Shown here: positions 44,316 through 52,954 of the stretch, piece after piece | How the letters are laid out: the number at the start of each line of letters is the position of its first letter | Numbering within the stretch: position 1 is the first letter of the stretch | Assembly: GCF_001263395.1 (NCBI RefSeq) | Contig: NZ_CP011786.1 | Span: 1,550,001-1,614,000, forward strand | From: Bifidobacterium actinocoloniiforme DSM 22766 | GTDB lineage: Bacteria > Actinomycetota > Actinomycetes > Actinomycetales > Bifidobacteriaceae | Length of the DNA stretch: 64,000 nucleotides | Direction of reading: 5' to 3' | Translations under genes and position numbers: made by a program | Notes under the pieces: model-generated | What the model was told of the DNA's origin: nothing | Database searches by the model: none | Seen by the model: only the letters and a program-made list of their open reading frames with translations

Positions 44316-45056
44316 ATGAATGCAGCATCAGAGATTGTTGACACGCCAAGGCGTACCCTCCATGATCGGCTTTTGAATGAATGGGGGCAGGCAATCGTCA
44401 GTGGTGCTGTGAAGCCCGGAGAGCACTTGCCTGATCCGGAGGGCGGCGAAGGACAGCCTTCGCGCACGGTGACGCGGGAAGTGGTCCGTGTACTGGAGTC
44501 GATGGGATTAGTTGACGTCAGGCGCAAGGCGGGGGTGCGGGTCTGCGCCGAGGAGCACTGGAACATATTCGACCCGCAAGTGATTGACTGGCGGTTGCAA
44601 GGGTCGCGGCGGGTCCAAGCCCTCCACGAGCTCTCCCAACTGAGGGCTGGCGTAGAGCCTCTGGCAGCCCGGTTGGCGGCGGGACAAGAGCGGCCGGATG
44701 ATTGGGCGCAGCTTACCCGGGCGGCCATCGACATGACCGCATACAGCCAGCATGCTGCGGGACCGCAGTACTTGGAAGCCGATGAGCGCTTTCACCGGGC
44801 GCTTCTGAAGGCGTCCGGCAACGCCATGTTTGCAGCCCTGGGAGATGTGATAGCTTCGGTGCTGCATGGGCGGACTAAGTTGGAGCTGATGCCGCAGCGG
44901 GCCGATGCTGTGGCACTGCGTCTGCACACCGATGCCGCGGCTTATATACGCGCGGGCGATGCGGACGCTGCCGAATGGGCTCTGCGGCAGATAGTGGACG
45001 AATCGGATAGCGCCATAGAGCGTTCCTCGCAGTTGTGGAGAGCGGGCAATCAGTAA
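44316..45056 (+). CDS. gntR: GntR/FadR-subfamily regulator of gluconate genes
   Basis: The 246-residue regulator has an N-terminal winged helix (RRTLHDRLLNEWGQAIVSGA, then PSRTVTREVVRVLESMGLV) and an FCD ligand domain with the Asp/His metal pattern around EADERFHRALLKASGN. Similar proteins repress gluconate genes until gluconate or a phosphorylated form binds. It is divergent from gntP, with a perfect inverted repeat in the gap. Confidence 0.92.
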   Translation: MNAASEIVDTPRRTLHDRLLNEWGQAIVSGAVKPGEHLPDPEGGEGQPSRTVTREVVRVLESMGLVDVRRKAGVRVCAEEHWNIFDPQVIDWRLQGSRRVQALHELSQLRAGVEPLAARLAAGQERPDDWAQLTRAAIDMTAYSQHAAGPQYLEADERFHRALLKASGNAMFAALGDVIASVLHGRTKLELMPQRADAVALRLHTDAAAYIRAGDADAAEWALRQIVDESDSAIERSSQLWRAGNQ

Positions 45057-45093
45057 GGTTTGGAGGGTTGGTTCTGGGCGGTGACTTGATTAC

Positions 45094-45906
45094 TCAGGCG
45101 ATTTCGTGGCTTGGCGAATTGAGCTCGGCGGCGGCATCGTGGTCCAGAAGCCACAGGGTCTCCTGGCGGCCCTCACCGTAGGAAGAGGGAACGTGTGGGT
45201 CGTTGCGGCCTGAGAGCGCGCTCTTGACCCCTTGCGCCTTCTCCGCTGTAGAGGCGAAGAACCAGACCTTGCGGCTGCGGCGGATGCAGGGCACGGTCAG
45301 GCTCAGACGCATGGACGGCGGCTTGGGGGAGTGGTTGACCCCCACTACGTTCACGGTCTCGTCGGTGATTTCGGCTTCGCCATGGTCAGGGAAGAGCGAT
45401 GCGAAATGTCCATCCGGCCCCACCCCGAAGACCGCAAGGTCGAAGTGGGGCTCGTCGCCCAGGTCATAGGCCAGCTCGCGCTCATACTCGCTGGCGCCGG
45501 CGCGCAGTGCTTCCTCATTGTCCTCATCGCTGGCGCCGGCCACCTGCTCGGGGGCGCGCCGGTCCACTGGCATCTCGTGCACGTTCGACTTGGGCAGCAG
45601 CCCCTGCTCGATCAGCCGACCGTACCAAGCCCGACGCGCCTGACCGGCGTTGCGGTCCACGTCCCCGAACGGCACGAAACGCTCATCGCTCCACCATAGG
45701 TGTACCCGGGCCCAGTCCACGGTCTCGCTCAAGGGGCTGTCGGACATGGAGGCGTAGATGTCGTTGGCATCCCGGCCTCCTGTCAGGGCCAGGTCCACCC
45801 TGGGCTGGCGGGCCAGGCGGTCGCCGAGTTCCAGCAGTATGCGGGCCGCAGTGGCCTCGATCAGCAGTCGCTCGCTTGGGTAGGTGATTGTTATGCGTTC
45901 CGACAC
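45094..45906 (-). CDS. pgl: 6-phosphogluconolactonase
   Basis: The 270-residue enzyme hydrolyses 6-phosphogluconolactone, the product of Zwf. It shows TGGRDANDIYASM, VHLWWSDERFVP and FGVGPDGHFASLFP, all typical of DevB-type lactonases. Translation begins at GTG 45906 behind AAGGAGAGC. It is the last gene of zwf-opcA-pgl, 65 bases after opcA. An acidic insert near residues 120-140 is slightly longer than usual. Confidence 0.95.
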   Translation of the reverse strand: MSERITITYPSERLLIEATAARILLELGDRLARQPRVDLALTGGRDANDIYASMSDSPLSETVDWARVHLWWSDERFVPFGDVDRNAGQARRAWYGRLIEQGLLPKSNVHEMPVDRRAPEQVAGASDEDNEEALRAGASEYERELAYDLGDEPHFDLAVFGVGPDGHFASLFPDHGEAEITDETVNVVGVNHSPKPPSMRLSLTVPCIRRSRKVWFFASTAEKAQGVKSALSGRNDPHVPSSYGEGRQETLWLLDHDAAAELNSPSHEIA

Positions 45907-45971
45907 GTGCTCTCCTTACATCACTACTTGCATATCCACGGGGGCGGCGCGCTGGTCCCTCCTGGCCGGGC

Positions 45972-46964
45972 TCAGCGGTGGTCCACCAAGCCCCAACCTG
46001 TGCTCACTACCTCAGCGTAGACCTCATCCGGGTCCAAGCGGCCCAGCTCCTCACCCAGGCAGTCCACGGTCGTGCGCAAGGGCAGGGAGACGGTCTGATC
46101 AGCCTGGCCTGGCTGCCTGATGACAGCGTGGTCGCTCTTGAAGCGTTCCATGCTCAGTTGTCCGTCCTCGCGTTCGAAGTAGACGCCGGTGATGGCCTGG
46201 GCGGCGGGGTCGCGATCCACGCTGACCGGTACGCCAAGCTTCAGCGCCAGCCAGGAGGCCAGCAGCTCCAAGGGCAGGTAGTTGGTCTGGCCGCTGACTC
46301 TCACGGATTGGACCGGCAGGTGCGGCGGCTGGTCCAGCATCGAAGCCAGCATGGCCCGCCAGATGGTGATGCGTGTCCAGGAGAGGTCGATGTCGTCCGG
46401 CTGGCAGTGTTCGCGCAGCTGCTCGAAGGCGGCTGGAGGGTCGCTTGCGTTCTGGGCGTCGGTGATCCGGCTGGATGACTTGGAGCCCACGGGGTCATCC
46501 GAGGGGTTGCTTGGCGCCTGGTTGGGCCACCAGGTGACAATCGGCACGTCCGGCACCAGCAGGGGAATCACCAGGGCGTCCAGATGCTTCAGCAATCCGT
46601 CGACCGGGGCGAGCACGATGACTTCGCCTGCGCCGGCATCCGCGCCGAAGCGAATCTGTGCGTCCAGGGTCCGCTCCTGCTGGTCCGCAGGCGGCACGCT
46701 TGTGAAGCAGTCATGGTCGGGTCCGGGGTCGGGCGTCCAGGCGGACCCTTCGCCCTTGCCGTCGGTCACAATCGCGATCACCCGGCAGGGGTGTTCCCGG
46801 CTGGCCGCGTTCACCGCCTCCAAGGCCTGCTCCAGGTCAGCCTGGCAGGTGGAGATGATCAGTGTGAGCACGCGGTCCATGCCCGCCTCGCCACGCTCCA
46901 CATGCATCTCATCAATCTCGTGGGCGATGGCCGCTGTGGTGGTGTTCGGCATTGCTACAATCAT
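45972..46964 (-). CDS. opcA: Glucose-6-phosphate dehydrogenase assembly protein OpcA
   Basis: The 330-residue protein promotes assembly and redox control of Zwf in cyanobacteria and actinobacteria. Family blocks are RVLTLIISTCQADLEQALEA, then CRVIAIVTDGKG, VIPLLVPDVPIVTWWPNQAP and DLSWTRITIWRAMLAS. The ATG at 46964 overlaps the zwf stop (ATGA) and has GGAGG 5 bases upstream. A TTG 12 bases earlier is in frame but would overlap that site. Confidence 0.95.
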   Translation of the reverse strand: MIVAMPNTTTAAIAHEIDEMHVERGEAGMDRVLTLIISTCQADLEQALEAVNAASREHPCRVIAIVTDGKGEGSAWTPDPGPDHDCFTSVPPADQQERTLDAQIRFGADAGAGEVIVLAPVDGLLKHLDALVIPLLVPDVPIVTWWPNQAPSNPSDDPVGSKSSSRITDAQNASDPPAAFEQLREHCQPDDIDLSWTRITIWRAMLASMLDQPPHLPVQSVRVSGQTNYLPLELLASWLALKLGVPVSVDRDPAAQAITGVYFEREDGQLSMERFKSDHAVIRQPGQADQTVSLPLRTTVDCLGEELGRLDPDEVYAEVVSTGWGLVDHR

Positions 46965-48532
46965 GGCATCCTCCAATGGTGTCCGTCGGCGGCCAGCATG
47001 CGGTCCGCCTGGGCTGGCCCCCAGGTGCCCGCGCGGTAAGGTTCAGGTTGGCCCAGCCCCGCCCAGTACTCTTCGATTGGATCCAGGATTTTCCAGGACA
47101 GGTCCACTTCACCGCTGGTGGGGAAGAGGGGAGGGTCGCCTAGGAGCACATCCAGGATCAGGCGCTCGTAGGCCTCGGGCGAGGCTTCGGTGAAGGAACG
47201 CCCATAGGAGAAGTCCATGTTCACATCGCGCACTTCCATGGCCGAGCCTGGCGTCTTGGCGCCGAATCGTAAGGTCACGCCTTCATCGGGCTGCACGCGA
47301 ATCACTACGGCGTTAGCGCCCAGCTCGCGGGTGGCTGTGGCGTCGAAAGGCAGGTGGGGGGCGCGTTTAAAGACCACGGCGATCTCGGAGACGCGCTTGC
47401 CCAGGCGTTTGCCGGTGCGCAGGTAGAAGGGCACGCCCGCCCAACGGCGGGTGTCCACATCCAGGCGGATGGCTGCATAAGTCTCGGTCGTGGACTTGGG
47501 GTCGATGCCCTGCTCCTCCAGGTAGCCCACCACCGGCTGCGAACCCTGCCAGCCGGCGGAGTACTGGCCACGGGCGGTGTGCGCGCCCAGGTCCTTGGGC
47601 AGGCGGACGGCGGAGAGCACCTTGGTCTTCTCAGCAGTCAGGTCGGACGCGGCGAAGGAGACCGGCTCCTCCATGGCGGTCAGGGCCATCAGCTGGAGCA
47701 GGTGGTTCTGAATCACGTCGCGGGCCGCCCCAATTCCGTCGTAGTAGCCGGCGCGGCCGCCGATACCCATGTCTTCCGCCATGGTGATTTGCACGTGCGA
47801 GACGTAGTTGGCGTTCCAGACCGGCTCGAACATCATGTTGGCGAAGCGTAGGGCCAGGATGTTCTGCACGGTCTCCTTACCCAGGTAGTGGTCGATGCGG
47901 AAGACCGAATCCGGTTCGAACACCTCGCCGACCACCCGGTCCAGCTCCTTGGCGGAGGCCAGGTCGTGGCCAAAGGGCTTCTCTATGATGACCCGCTTCC
48001 AGGCGCCCGGGTCTGAGTGCGCCAGACCGGATGACGCCAGCTGCTCGGACACCACCGGGAAGGCCTTGGGCGGGATGGACATGTAGAAGGCGTGATTGCC
48101 GCGCGTGCCCCGGTCCCGGTCCAGTTCGGAGACGGTCTGGGAGAGTTTGCGGAAGGCTTCGGCATCGTCGAAGTTGCCTTTGACGAAACGCATGCCTTCC
48201 TTCAAGTGCCTCCAGGTGGCCTCGTTGAAGGGGGTGCGTGAGTGGGCGCGCACATTCTCCTCGGCGAAGGCGGCGAACTCATCGGTCGTCCAGTCGCGTC
48301 GGCCGAAGCCAATCAGGCCAAAGGATGCGGGCAGCAGGCCGCGGTTGGCCAGGTCGTAGACGGCCGGAAGCAGCTTCTTCTTCGACAAATCGCCGGTCAC
48401 GCCGAAGATGACCAGAGAGCTTGGGCCGGCAATGCGCGGCATGCGAAGGTCGCGTGCGTCCATCAGCGGGTTTTCCCAAGGCTTGTGCCCGCCTGGCTCG
48501 GTTTCACCGGATGCGGCTTGTGAACTTGCCAT
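46961..48532 (-). CDS. zwf: Glucose-6-phosphate 1-dehydrogenase
   Basis: The 523-residue enzyme oxidises glucose-6-phosphate to the lactone, making NADPH. Motifs are VIFGVTGDLSKKKLLPAVYD near residue 41 and the active-site RIDHYLGKETVQNILALRF. The ATG at 48532 follows GTGAGG; TTG 48550 and GTG 48541 are in frame upstream. A -10 TAGAAT lies about 36 bases before the start. It heads the zwf-opcA-pgl operon. Confidence 0.97.
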   Translation of the reverse strand: MASSQAASGETEPGGHKPWENPLMDARDLRMPRIAGPSSLVIFGVTGDLSKKKLLPAVYDLANRGLLPASFGLIGFGRRDWTTDEFAAFAEENVRAHSRTPFNEATWRHLKEGMRFVKGNFDDAEAFRKLSQTVSELDRDRGTRGNHAFYMSIPPKAFPVVSEQLASSGLAHSDPGAWKRVIIEKPFGHDLASAKELDRVVGEVFEPDSVFRIDHYLGKETVQNILALRFANMMFEPVWNANYVSHVQITMAEDMGIGGRAGYYDGIGAARDVIQNHLLQLMALTAMEEPVSFAASDLTAEKTKVLSAVRLPKDLGAHTARGQYSAGWQGSQPVVGYLEEQGIDPKSTTETYAAIRLDVDTRRWAGVPFYLRTGKRLGKRVSEIAVVFKRAPHLPFDATATRELGANAVVIRVQPDEGVTLRFGAKTPGSAMEVRDVNMDFSYGRSFTEASPEAYERLILDVLLGDPPLFPTSGEVDLSWKILDPIEEYWAGLGQPEPYRAGTWGPAQADRMLAADGHHWRMP

Positions 48533-48567
48533 GCACCTCACACTCCTCAAATAGGTGTCACTTCCAA

Positions 48568-48573
48568 ATTCTA
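48568..48573 (-). promoter_or_regulatory. zwf -10 element TAGAAT
   Basis: TAGAAT on the minus strand lies about 36 bases before the zwf ATG. The position expected for a -35 falls inside the first direct repeat and is a poor match. Confidence 0.5.
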
Positions 48574-48580
48574 GGGCAGT

Positions 48581-48608
48581 AACAGTCCATCACGCGCTGG
48601 GCAAACCC
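48581..48608. repeat. 28-base direct repeat, copy 1
   Basis: The repeat begins AACAGTCCATCACGCG and ends GGGCAAACCC. It is identical to copy 2, with a 62-base period, and lies directly upstream of the zwf -10 element. Confidence 0.85.
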
Positions 48609-48642
48609 TGACGGGATCATCATGTACTACACGGATGATCAG

Positions 48643-48670
48643 AACAGTCCATCACGCGCTGGGCAAACCC
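48643..48670. repeat. 28-base direct repeat, copy 2
   Basis: Identical to copy 1 over 28 bases, separated from it by 34 bases of unrelated sequence. It may be a duplicated regulator-binding region for zwf or a duplication scar. Confidence 0.85.
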
Positions 48671-49266
48671 CAACGAGCGATTTCTTGTGTGTTCCCACCC
48701 ACATTCGAACGCATCGCCTTGGCGGAATGTCCCTGCATGCACGGCTCGCACGGCCTGACCATCAATGGTTGGATACCGGTCAACCCGTCCGCCGAAGAGG
48801 GCGTATATGACATGGCCGGAGCGGCGAGTGCGGTTCCGTGGTCCGGTGCCGTACATCTTTGCTCTGAGTCACGACGAGGTGAGTCGCGGGGAGGACAAGG
48901 GCGGCGGCCCGAAGCCTGACCTTGTACCAATCGGTGTGGGACAACGCCTATGCCTTGCCCGAGATGGACGAGAGGTTCCCGCCAAAGCCGGGGCTTGACG
49001 ATTCGCATGGTTGCGATGAGGCGCGAGTTTGGGCTGTGAGACCAGTGGTTCGTGCGACTTGGTGCTGCGAGGTGGCCGGCTTGCGCGCCTTCGCGGTATG
49101 GCTGTGGGTGGTTGAATGCGGCGCCTCAATCCATTTTGAAACGCGCAAGGGCTGACTGCCGCCAACCGGCGCGGCACCTGCGTCGAGCTGACGGCTTCCG
49201 ATTCGGACAGCCGCGCTGAAGGCGTCCCGCCCGACCGCTGGTCGGATGGTGCGTCCCTAGCCGGGC

Positions 49267-49536
49267 TCACTGTTCGACGCGGCAGCCGCACGTGTTGGAG
49301 ATTGTGGCGTTCAGGGAGTAGCTGGTGGAGGTGCGGGCCATCAGGTCGTCGATGGAGGCCAGGAGGGCGAAGACGACCTGGGGCTCGCCGCGCACTATTG
49401 TGGCCATGTCGTTGGTCTCGTAAGCCAGGCCGGAGGTCTTGATGAGCTCCAGGACTTGGCCCACCGGGCTAGTGTAGTCGGCCTGGGCCAGTGGGTACAG
49501 GCTCAGTTGACAGCTGATGCGACGAAGCGAACGCAT
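49267..49536 (-). CDS. YkoF-like thiamine/HMP-binding domain protein
   Basis: The 89-residue single-domain protein resembles YkoF/MTH1187 ligand-binding folds: RISCQLSLYPLAQADYTSPV, then VLELIKTSGLAYETNDMATI and VVFALLASIDDL. Known relatives bind thiamine or its hydroxymethylpyrimidine precursor. The start has AGGAGG 6 bases upstream, and the gene overlaps the 3' end of the methyltransferase gene by 34 bases, so they are co-translated. A CGCRVEQ C-terminus adds two Cys. No thiamine pathway gene is adjacent; ligand assignment is inference. Confidence 0.75.
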   Translation of the reverse strand: MRSLRRISCQLSLYPLAQADYTSPVGQVLELIKTSGLAYETNDMATIVRGEPQVVFALLASIDDLMARTSTSYSLNATISNTCGCRVEQ

Positions 49537-50303
49537 GTGAAACCTCCTGGGGTGGCTGGGTTTGTATGGGATGCCCTGTCCTGACGGCGGGATTCCTCGG
49601 CCAGGGTGTATGCGGCGTCGGGCAGGGACGGGGGGATGAAGAGGCAGTCGCGACGACCGGTGAAATGGGACGGGTCCAGGGAGATCAGCTGGTCGGCGGT
49701 CAGGAAGCGCGCATATTCGTAAGCGGTGCCCTGGCAGACCGGGCTCTCATAGAGGTTGGCCCAGGGGGCGCCGTGCTGGATGGTGCCGATGACGATGCTG
49801 CCGCCGGGCTTGACCAGGCGGCGCATGGCCCGGTAGGCCGCTGCCGGATTGGGCAGGAACTCGAAGCAGGCCATCGAGAAGGCTGAGTCGAAGGAACCGG
49901 CGGACCAGTCGGGCAGTGGTGTGTGCTCCGCGGAAGCGTCGTATAGGTCGGACGGGGTGTCCGGCGCGCTGTTCGCTGGCGCGGCAGTTTCGTTTTCGGG
50001 GCTGGCCAGGCGGGTTATGTCTAGCAGCCGCAGGTCGGCGGACTGCTTGCGCTCAGCCAGTTTGCGGCGGGCTTGGTCGAGCATGTTCAGAGCGATGTCG
50101 ACTCCGCTCACCTTGCAACCGGCCTGGGCCAGCTTGCCGGTGAAGTTGCCGGTGCCGCATCCCACCTCCAGGATGGACTGGCCGGTCTTGGGCTCCAACA
50201 GTTCCAGCAGGGCGCGGGTCTGCACCTGGTCCGCCAGCGCCCCGGGCGCGGTATCCAGCCACTCGTCGTAATCCGCGTAAAAGTGGTTAAACACGTTAAT
50301 CAT
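49503..50303 (-). CDS. Class I SAM-dependent methyltransferase
   Basis: The 266-residue protein has a standard methyltransferase fold: SILEVGCGTGNFTGKLAQAG (motif I), VSGVDIALNMLDQARRKL and a post-motif III region LVKPGGSIVIGTI. A 40-residue Ala/Pro/Ser-rich insert sits near residue 100. The start ATG has GAAGGAG upstream. The substrate is unknown. Its stop lies inside the following YkoF-like gene, implying a functional pair. Confidence 0.85.
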   Translation of the reverse strand: MINVFNHFYADYDEWLDTAPGALADQVQTRALLELLEPKTGQSILEVGCGTGNFTGKLAQAGCKVSGVDIALNMLDQARRKLAERKQSADLRLLDITRLASPENETAAPANSAPDTPSDLYDASAEHTPLPDWSAGSFDSAFSMACFEFLPNPAAAYRAMRRLVKPGGSIVIGTIQHGAPWANLYESPVCQGTAYEYARFLTADQLISLDPSHFTGRRDCLFIPPSLPDAAYTLAEESRRQDRASHTNPATPGGFTCVRFVASAVN

Positions 50304-50402
50304 GCGCGCTCCTTCCGCCCTCGGCGGCCTGTCCCTTCAAGCCTATGCCCCGCCCTTGTCAGCAGGGCGGCGCGGGTTCGGGTGCGGGTTGGGGGAGAAC
50401 AC

Positions 50403-50408
50403 TAGAGT
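50403..50408 (+). promoter_or_regulatory. -10 element TAGAGT for leaderless HD-domain gene
   Basis: TAGAGT, 7 bases, then the ATG at 50416. Confidence 0.6.
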
Positions 50409-50415
50409 GGGGGGC

Positions 50416-51090
50416 ATGATTCCTTCTGTTGAGTGGGCCGAGGAGCTGCACCGTAGGGTAGCGCCCTCGCCGGCGGCTTATGAGCTGATCCATACGCATT
50501 GCGTGATTATCGCCGGGATTGGGAAAGAGCTGGCCCAGCGCGCCAACGCACGGTACCGGGCAGCGCAGGTGCGCGCGGCGTCCAACGCTTCGATGGACTC
50601 CGCCGTGCCCCAGCGGGAGCTCGACGCGGACCTGGTCTACCTGGGTGGGCTCTTGCACGACATCGGTGCCTACCGAATCCTCGCCTCGGACGGGGCTGAC
50701 GGCCGACCGCTGGCCTTCGATGACCGCTACATCCAGCACGGCATCGCAGGCTACGAGCTCCTGAAAGCCGAAGGCGTGGACGAGTCGATCGCGCAGTTCG
50801 CGCGCAACCATACGGGAGTAGGGCTCACGCGTCAGCAAGTGGAGGCCGAGCACCTGAACCTGCCGGTGGACGACTACGTGCCCCAGAGCCTGGAGCAGGA
50901 GCTGGTCATGTACGCGGACAACTACCACTCCAAGCATCAGCCGCCCATCTTCGTTTCCGAACCGACGGCCGCTAAGCGCACAGCCCGCTACGGCGAGGAG
51001 AACCTGTGCCGATGGAAGACCCTGGTCGCCAAGTACGGGGTGCCCGCCTTGGAGCCTCTGGCCCGCGAATACCGGATGGACATCGTCTAA
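50416..51090 (+). CDS. HD-domain phosphohydrolase-like protein
   Basis: The 224-residue protein has HD-superfamily ligands: YELIHTHCVIIAG (first His), LGGLLHDIGAY (His-Asp), QFARNHTG and LVMYADNYHSK (final Asp). HD proteins usually hydrolyse phosphate esters of nucleotides. The frame is open back to 50302, but the leaderless -10 element and the usual family N-terminus favour the ATG at 50416. It is divergent from the methyltransferase gene; the substrate is unknown. Confidence 0.85.
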   Translation: MIPSVEWAEELHRRVAPSPAAYELIHTHCVIIAGIGKELAQRANARYRAAQVRAASNASMDSAVPQRELDADLVYLGGLLHDIGAYRILASDGADGRPLAFDDRYIQHGIAGYELLKAEGVDESIAQFARNHTGVGLTRQQVEAEHLNLPVDDYVPQSLEQELVMYADNYHSKHQPPIFVSEPTAAKRTARYGEENLCRWKTLVAKYGVPALEPLAREYRMDIV

Positions 51091-51215
51091 TCCGAGCGCG
51101 CGCCGATGGTAGGGGGGGCGGGTCCAAGCCAAGTGGCTCGGACCAAGGCGAATCAGCTGGGTCAAAGCCGCTAGTCGGTGTGGTTGGCTGCATGGCTTTG
51201 GCGGTCAGCGCCACC

Positions 51216-52175
51216 TTATCGATTGAGTTTTTGCCGTGATGAGGCGCCTGGGTGGAAGGCGGCGTAGCGGCGGCTGAAGGAGCGCCGCATCCAGGGGTCC
51301 GGGGCGTAGGGGGGTTCGCGCGGATCGGCCTGGCTGGATTGCAGGGCGTCCAAGTAAGCCGCCATACCCTGGGGGCCGTAGGCGTAGGGGGCGGCGCACC
51401 ACAGTGGGTTGGCCTCCAAGATGATTGGCGGGCCGGACTGGGTGAAGGCCAGGTCGATCGCGCCCGAGGTCAAGCCCCCGGCGCTCGCCGCCGCCTGGGC
51501 TGCTTGGAGCGCAGCGGCCCGGCGGGCGGGGTCGAAGTGGGCGCCGTCGAAGACCGAGACGATGCGCCGTCCGCCTGCGGGGTCGTGCAGGCAGTAGCCC
51601 GAAGCCGCTATTGGGCGACCAGCGTCCAAGAGCACCCGCCACTCCTCGCTGATGTCTGGTATGTGGCTACTCAGCTGAATCAGGGAGTCCGGCGGCGCCG
51701 TGGCCAGGCTGGCTTGGAGTTCAGGCAGGCTGCGCTGGGCGGCGCGGAAGGCCAAGACCCGACCTTGGGCCAGCTGCGACCAGGGGCGATCGCCTAGGCC
51801 AGAGGGCAGGCTCCGCCAGCCCAGTATCCGCTTGGCGGGCGCGGCCACTATCCGCCGGCCCGCGAGTTCGGGGGCGACTTGGGCCAGCTCGGCCAGCCAG
51901 GTGGCTCGGGGGGAGGGCAGGCGCAGGGGCTCGCTCCCCCAGGCGGTCAGCCAAGCGTTACTGGCGATGAGCAGGGCTGGGGCTATCCAGAGCGCGTCGG
52001 CTTGGCTGAGGCCGTCCGGCGGTGCCAGTCCGTTTTGCGCCCGCAGTGACCAGGCGGCTCCACCTGCCTGATCCAGGGTTTGGGAAATAATTTCGGAAAT
52101 CCAATTTTCATTTGCTACTACTTGGCAGACTTTTGCCTTATTCGGTGGAAATTCAGTGGTCATATCGCTTAACAT
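51216..52175 (-). CDS. ATP-grasp domain protein (DUF4343/R2K-like)
   Basis: The 319-residue protein has a degenerate N-terminal half and a C-terminal ATP-grasp catalytic part: IQLSSHIPDISEEWRVLLDA, SGYCLHDPAGGRRIVSVF, and AIDLAFTQSGPPIILEANPL, where the Asp and the Glu-Ala-Asn are the expected metal ligands. Small stand-alone ATP-grasp proteins of this type often modify peptides or polymers. The ATG at 52175 follows AAGGTGAAGA; an ATG at 52163 is also possible. No substrate peptide is seen nearby. Confidence 0.65.
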   Translation of the reverse strand: MLSDMTTEFPPNKAKVCQVVANENWISEIISQTLDQAGGAAWSLRAQNGLAPPDGLSQADALWIAPALLIASNAWLTAWGSEPLRLPSPRATWLAELAQVAPELAGRRIVAAPAKRILGWRSLPSGLGDRPWSQLAQGRVLAFRAAQRSLPELQASLATAPPDSLIQLSSHIPDISEEWRVLLDAGRPIAASGYCLHDPAGGRRIVSVFDGAHFDPARRAAALQAAQAAASAGGLTSGAIDLAFTQSGPPIILEANPLWCAAPYAYGPQGMAAYLDALQSSQADPREPPYAPDPWMRRSFSRRYAAFHPGASSRQKLNR

Positions 52176-52376
52176 TCTTCACCTTATTACCAATCGTCCC
52201 TGGGCCTGGCGCCGGGGGAGAATCCGCTCCCCTGAGGGCTCAAGGGGGCAGACAGCCGGCCCTAGGCTAGCTATGCTGTAGACAACACGCCCCACATGCG
52301 TGGACCCCAGGCATGAAGGGTGGGCGCAGGCCATAGCCGCTTCAGGCGGCTTCCCAAGCTTAAAAGGAGAAAGCCC

Positions 52377-52913
52377 ATGACCACCATAGCCGTATTCGTC
52401 GGATCGCTGCGCAAGGAATCCCTGAACAAGAAGCTGGCCCGCGCCATCGAGCGCCTGCTGCCCGAAGGCGTGAATTTCGAGTACGCTGACCTTGACCTGC
52501 CCCTGTTCAACCAGGATGAGGAGAATGACATGCCCGCCAAGGTGCTGGAGCTCAAGCGCCTGGTCGAGCGGTCAGATGGCGTGCTCTTCGTCACCCCCGA
52601 GTACAACCGCAGCATTCCTGGCGTCTTGAAGAACGCGATCGACTGGGCCTCCAGGCCGTGGAGCCAGAGCTCGTTCGCCGGCAAGCCCACAGCCATCGTG
52701 GGTGCCAGCTCCGGAGCCCTGGGCGCCACCCAAGCCCAGGCCGCCCTTCGCAATGTCCTCCTCTACCTGGACATGAAGGTGATGGGCCAGCCGGAGGTCT
52801 ACTTTAATGGATCGACAGGCTTCGGGCCCGACGGCGAACTGGTGGAAGGGTCGGAGGACTTCATCCGTGGCTTCGCCCAGGCCTTCGCTGACCATGTGAA
52901 GGCCAATAGCTGA
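52377..52913 (+). CDS. NAD(P)H-dependent FMN reductase (flavodoxin-like fold)
   Basis: The 178-residue enzyme matches the NADPH-dependent FMN/quinone/azo reductase family. It has VGSLRKESLNKKLARA for the FMN phosphate, TPEYNRSIPGVLKNAIDWAS for the flavin ring, and VGASSGALGATQAQAALRNV. AAAAGGAGA is 6-7 bases before the ATG. The frame extends to 52320 but without a start site. A TATGCT near 52272 may be its -10. The role is probably quinone or oxidative-stress detoxification. Confidence 0.92.
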   Translation: MTTIAVFVGSLRKESLNKKLARAIERLLPEGVNFEYADLDLPLFNQDEENDMPAKVLELKRLVERSDGVLFVTPEYNRSIPGVLKNAIDWASRPWSQSSFAGKPTAIVGASSGALGATQAQAALRNVLLYLDMKVMGQPEVYFNGSTGFGPDGELVEGSEDFIRGFAQAFADHVKANS

Positions 52914-52954
52914 GCCGGATAGGCTGGGCGCGCGGTCGTTCGCGCGGTAAGTGA

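Larger units (their letters stand above)
48533..49266. other. Gene-poor gap between zwf and the YkoF gene
   Basis: The left end carries the zwf promoter and two 28-base direct repeats. The rest has no recognised gene. On the plus strand, 48635-48919 and 48922-49155 are open in different frames with protein-like stretches (HGLTINGWIPVNPSAEE; YQSVWDNAYALPEMDERFPP). This could be a frameshifted, decayed gene, but no parent family is recognised. Confidence 0.35.

Noticed and set aside
48581-48670. CRISPR array suggested by 28-base repeats with a 34-base spacer
   Set aside because: There are only two copies, the repeat is not of a known type and no cas gene is in the window. The location at the zwf promoter points to a regulatory or duplication origin.
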